Shown one piece after another: positions 63,660 through 64,000 of a stretch of 64,000 nucleotides of DNA (its first letter is position 1; the number at the start of each line of letters is the position of its first letter). Under the pieces are notes generated by a model. It was not told the DNA's origin. It saw only the letters and a program-made list of their open reading frames with translations, and did not search any database. Position numbers and translations under genes: made by a program. Source of the stretch: Bugula neritina (taxonomy: Eukaryota; Bryozoa; Gymnolaemata; Cheilostomatida; Bugulidae); the NCBI GenBank assembly GCA_964035545.1, contig OZ037771.1:9555408-9619407 (forward strand), given 5' to 3'.

Positions 63660-64000
63660 AATAATTGAAGAACTGAATCAAAATCTGGGTGCTGTAAGCC
63701 AGAAGAGATAGCACTAGTAGACCAGCATTATCAAAAGAGGTGTTTACAAACGAGAAATGCTTGAATCAAGATTTACAGAGAAATGAAAACGATACACATA
63801 AAGAGGCATCAGTCAAAGAGTCTAAACCATTCTGGAAAAAATGCAGTGAGCCAACAAAGCATAACAGATTAATGCAGAATGGGTATATAGAGTAAATAAC
63901 AAAATGGAGTGCATAAAAAGATAGGGAAAAGCATTACAGCAGCTGATGTGAAAAAGATGGCATGCGAAATACCCAATTGGAAATCACTAGGACCAGATGA
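63660..64000 (+). pseudogene. LINE reverse-transcriptase relic, cut by window end
   Basis: In changing frames the plus strand reads FWKKCSEPTKHNR, then MQNGYIE, and near the end IPNWKSLGPD. This follows the order 'FW..iW..p..HN..AeWl…mPNWKsPGPDgvqgfW' found at the start of the RT domain in several non-LTR elements. Frame changes mark it as decayed. The remainder lies beyond the window. Confidence 0.6.

Overview
This is a window of AT-rich animal nuclear DNA. Protein-coding genes are split by many GT-AG introns, and the spaces between and inside them hold LTR retrotransposons, short inverted-repeat DNA transposons, foldback palindromes, tRNA-derived SINEs, LINE scraps and long tandem arrays. 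The gene set (ACSL3/4-type acyl-CoA synthetase, GEMIN8, an ER EF-hand protein ending in KDEL, TRAPPC1) is metazoan. An invertebrate is likely; the species cannot be named from the sequence.

Layout. 1-2,800: decayed transposon and LINE remnants. 3,890-4,949 (-): a possible small lysine-rich gene. 6,008-19,561 (-): a complete 14-exon long-chain acyl-CoA synthetase gene whose introns are filled with several unrelated minisatellites, one of which has multiplied a splice acceptor. 20,433-38,000: an 18 kb interval between ACSL and GEMIN8 holding a 1.27 kb TIR element, dispersed ACTAATAGT-type microsatellites and four Ty3/Gypsy relics: a family-A LTR at 25,046; a chimeric minus-strand element at 25,588-29,238; a minus-strand remnant with a tRNA-like sequence in its LTRs at 30,450-31,948; and element A at 32,309-36,159. 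38,009-50,608 (+): GEMIN8, six coding exons, with a 205-bp-arm perfect hairpin and a SINE in intron 1, the 7.6 kb Gypsy element B in intron 3 and a TIR element in intron 5. 51,076-55,116 (-): a seven-exon ER-luminal EF-hand gene, convergent with GEMIN8 and with back-to-back poly(A) signals. 56,184-62,707 (-): the 3' part of TRAPPC1, whose central exon is present twice; the first exon lies outside the window. 63,660-64,000 (+): start of a LINE reverse-transcriptase relic.

The host genes are ordinary housekeeping genes: lipid activation, snRNP assembly, ER calcium handling and ER-Golgi tethering. They show no sign of acting together; they are neighbours. Exon models were assembled by hand from splice sites, reading phase and remembered family conservation. 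ACSL, the EF-hand gene and GEMIN8 each close in frame (701, 288 and 223 residues), which supports the models strongly.

The most unusual signals are: the 41-bp array that repeats the ACSL exon-6 acceptor eight times; a phase-compatible duplicate of a TRAPPC1 exon; an extra C2H2 zinc-finger ORF downstream of pol in Gypsy element B; three Gypsy copies that have lost protease-RT-RNase H but kept integrase; and a tRNA-like sequence inside an LTR.
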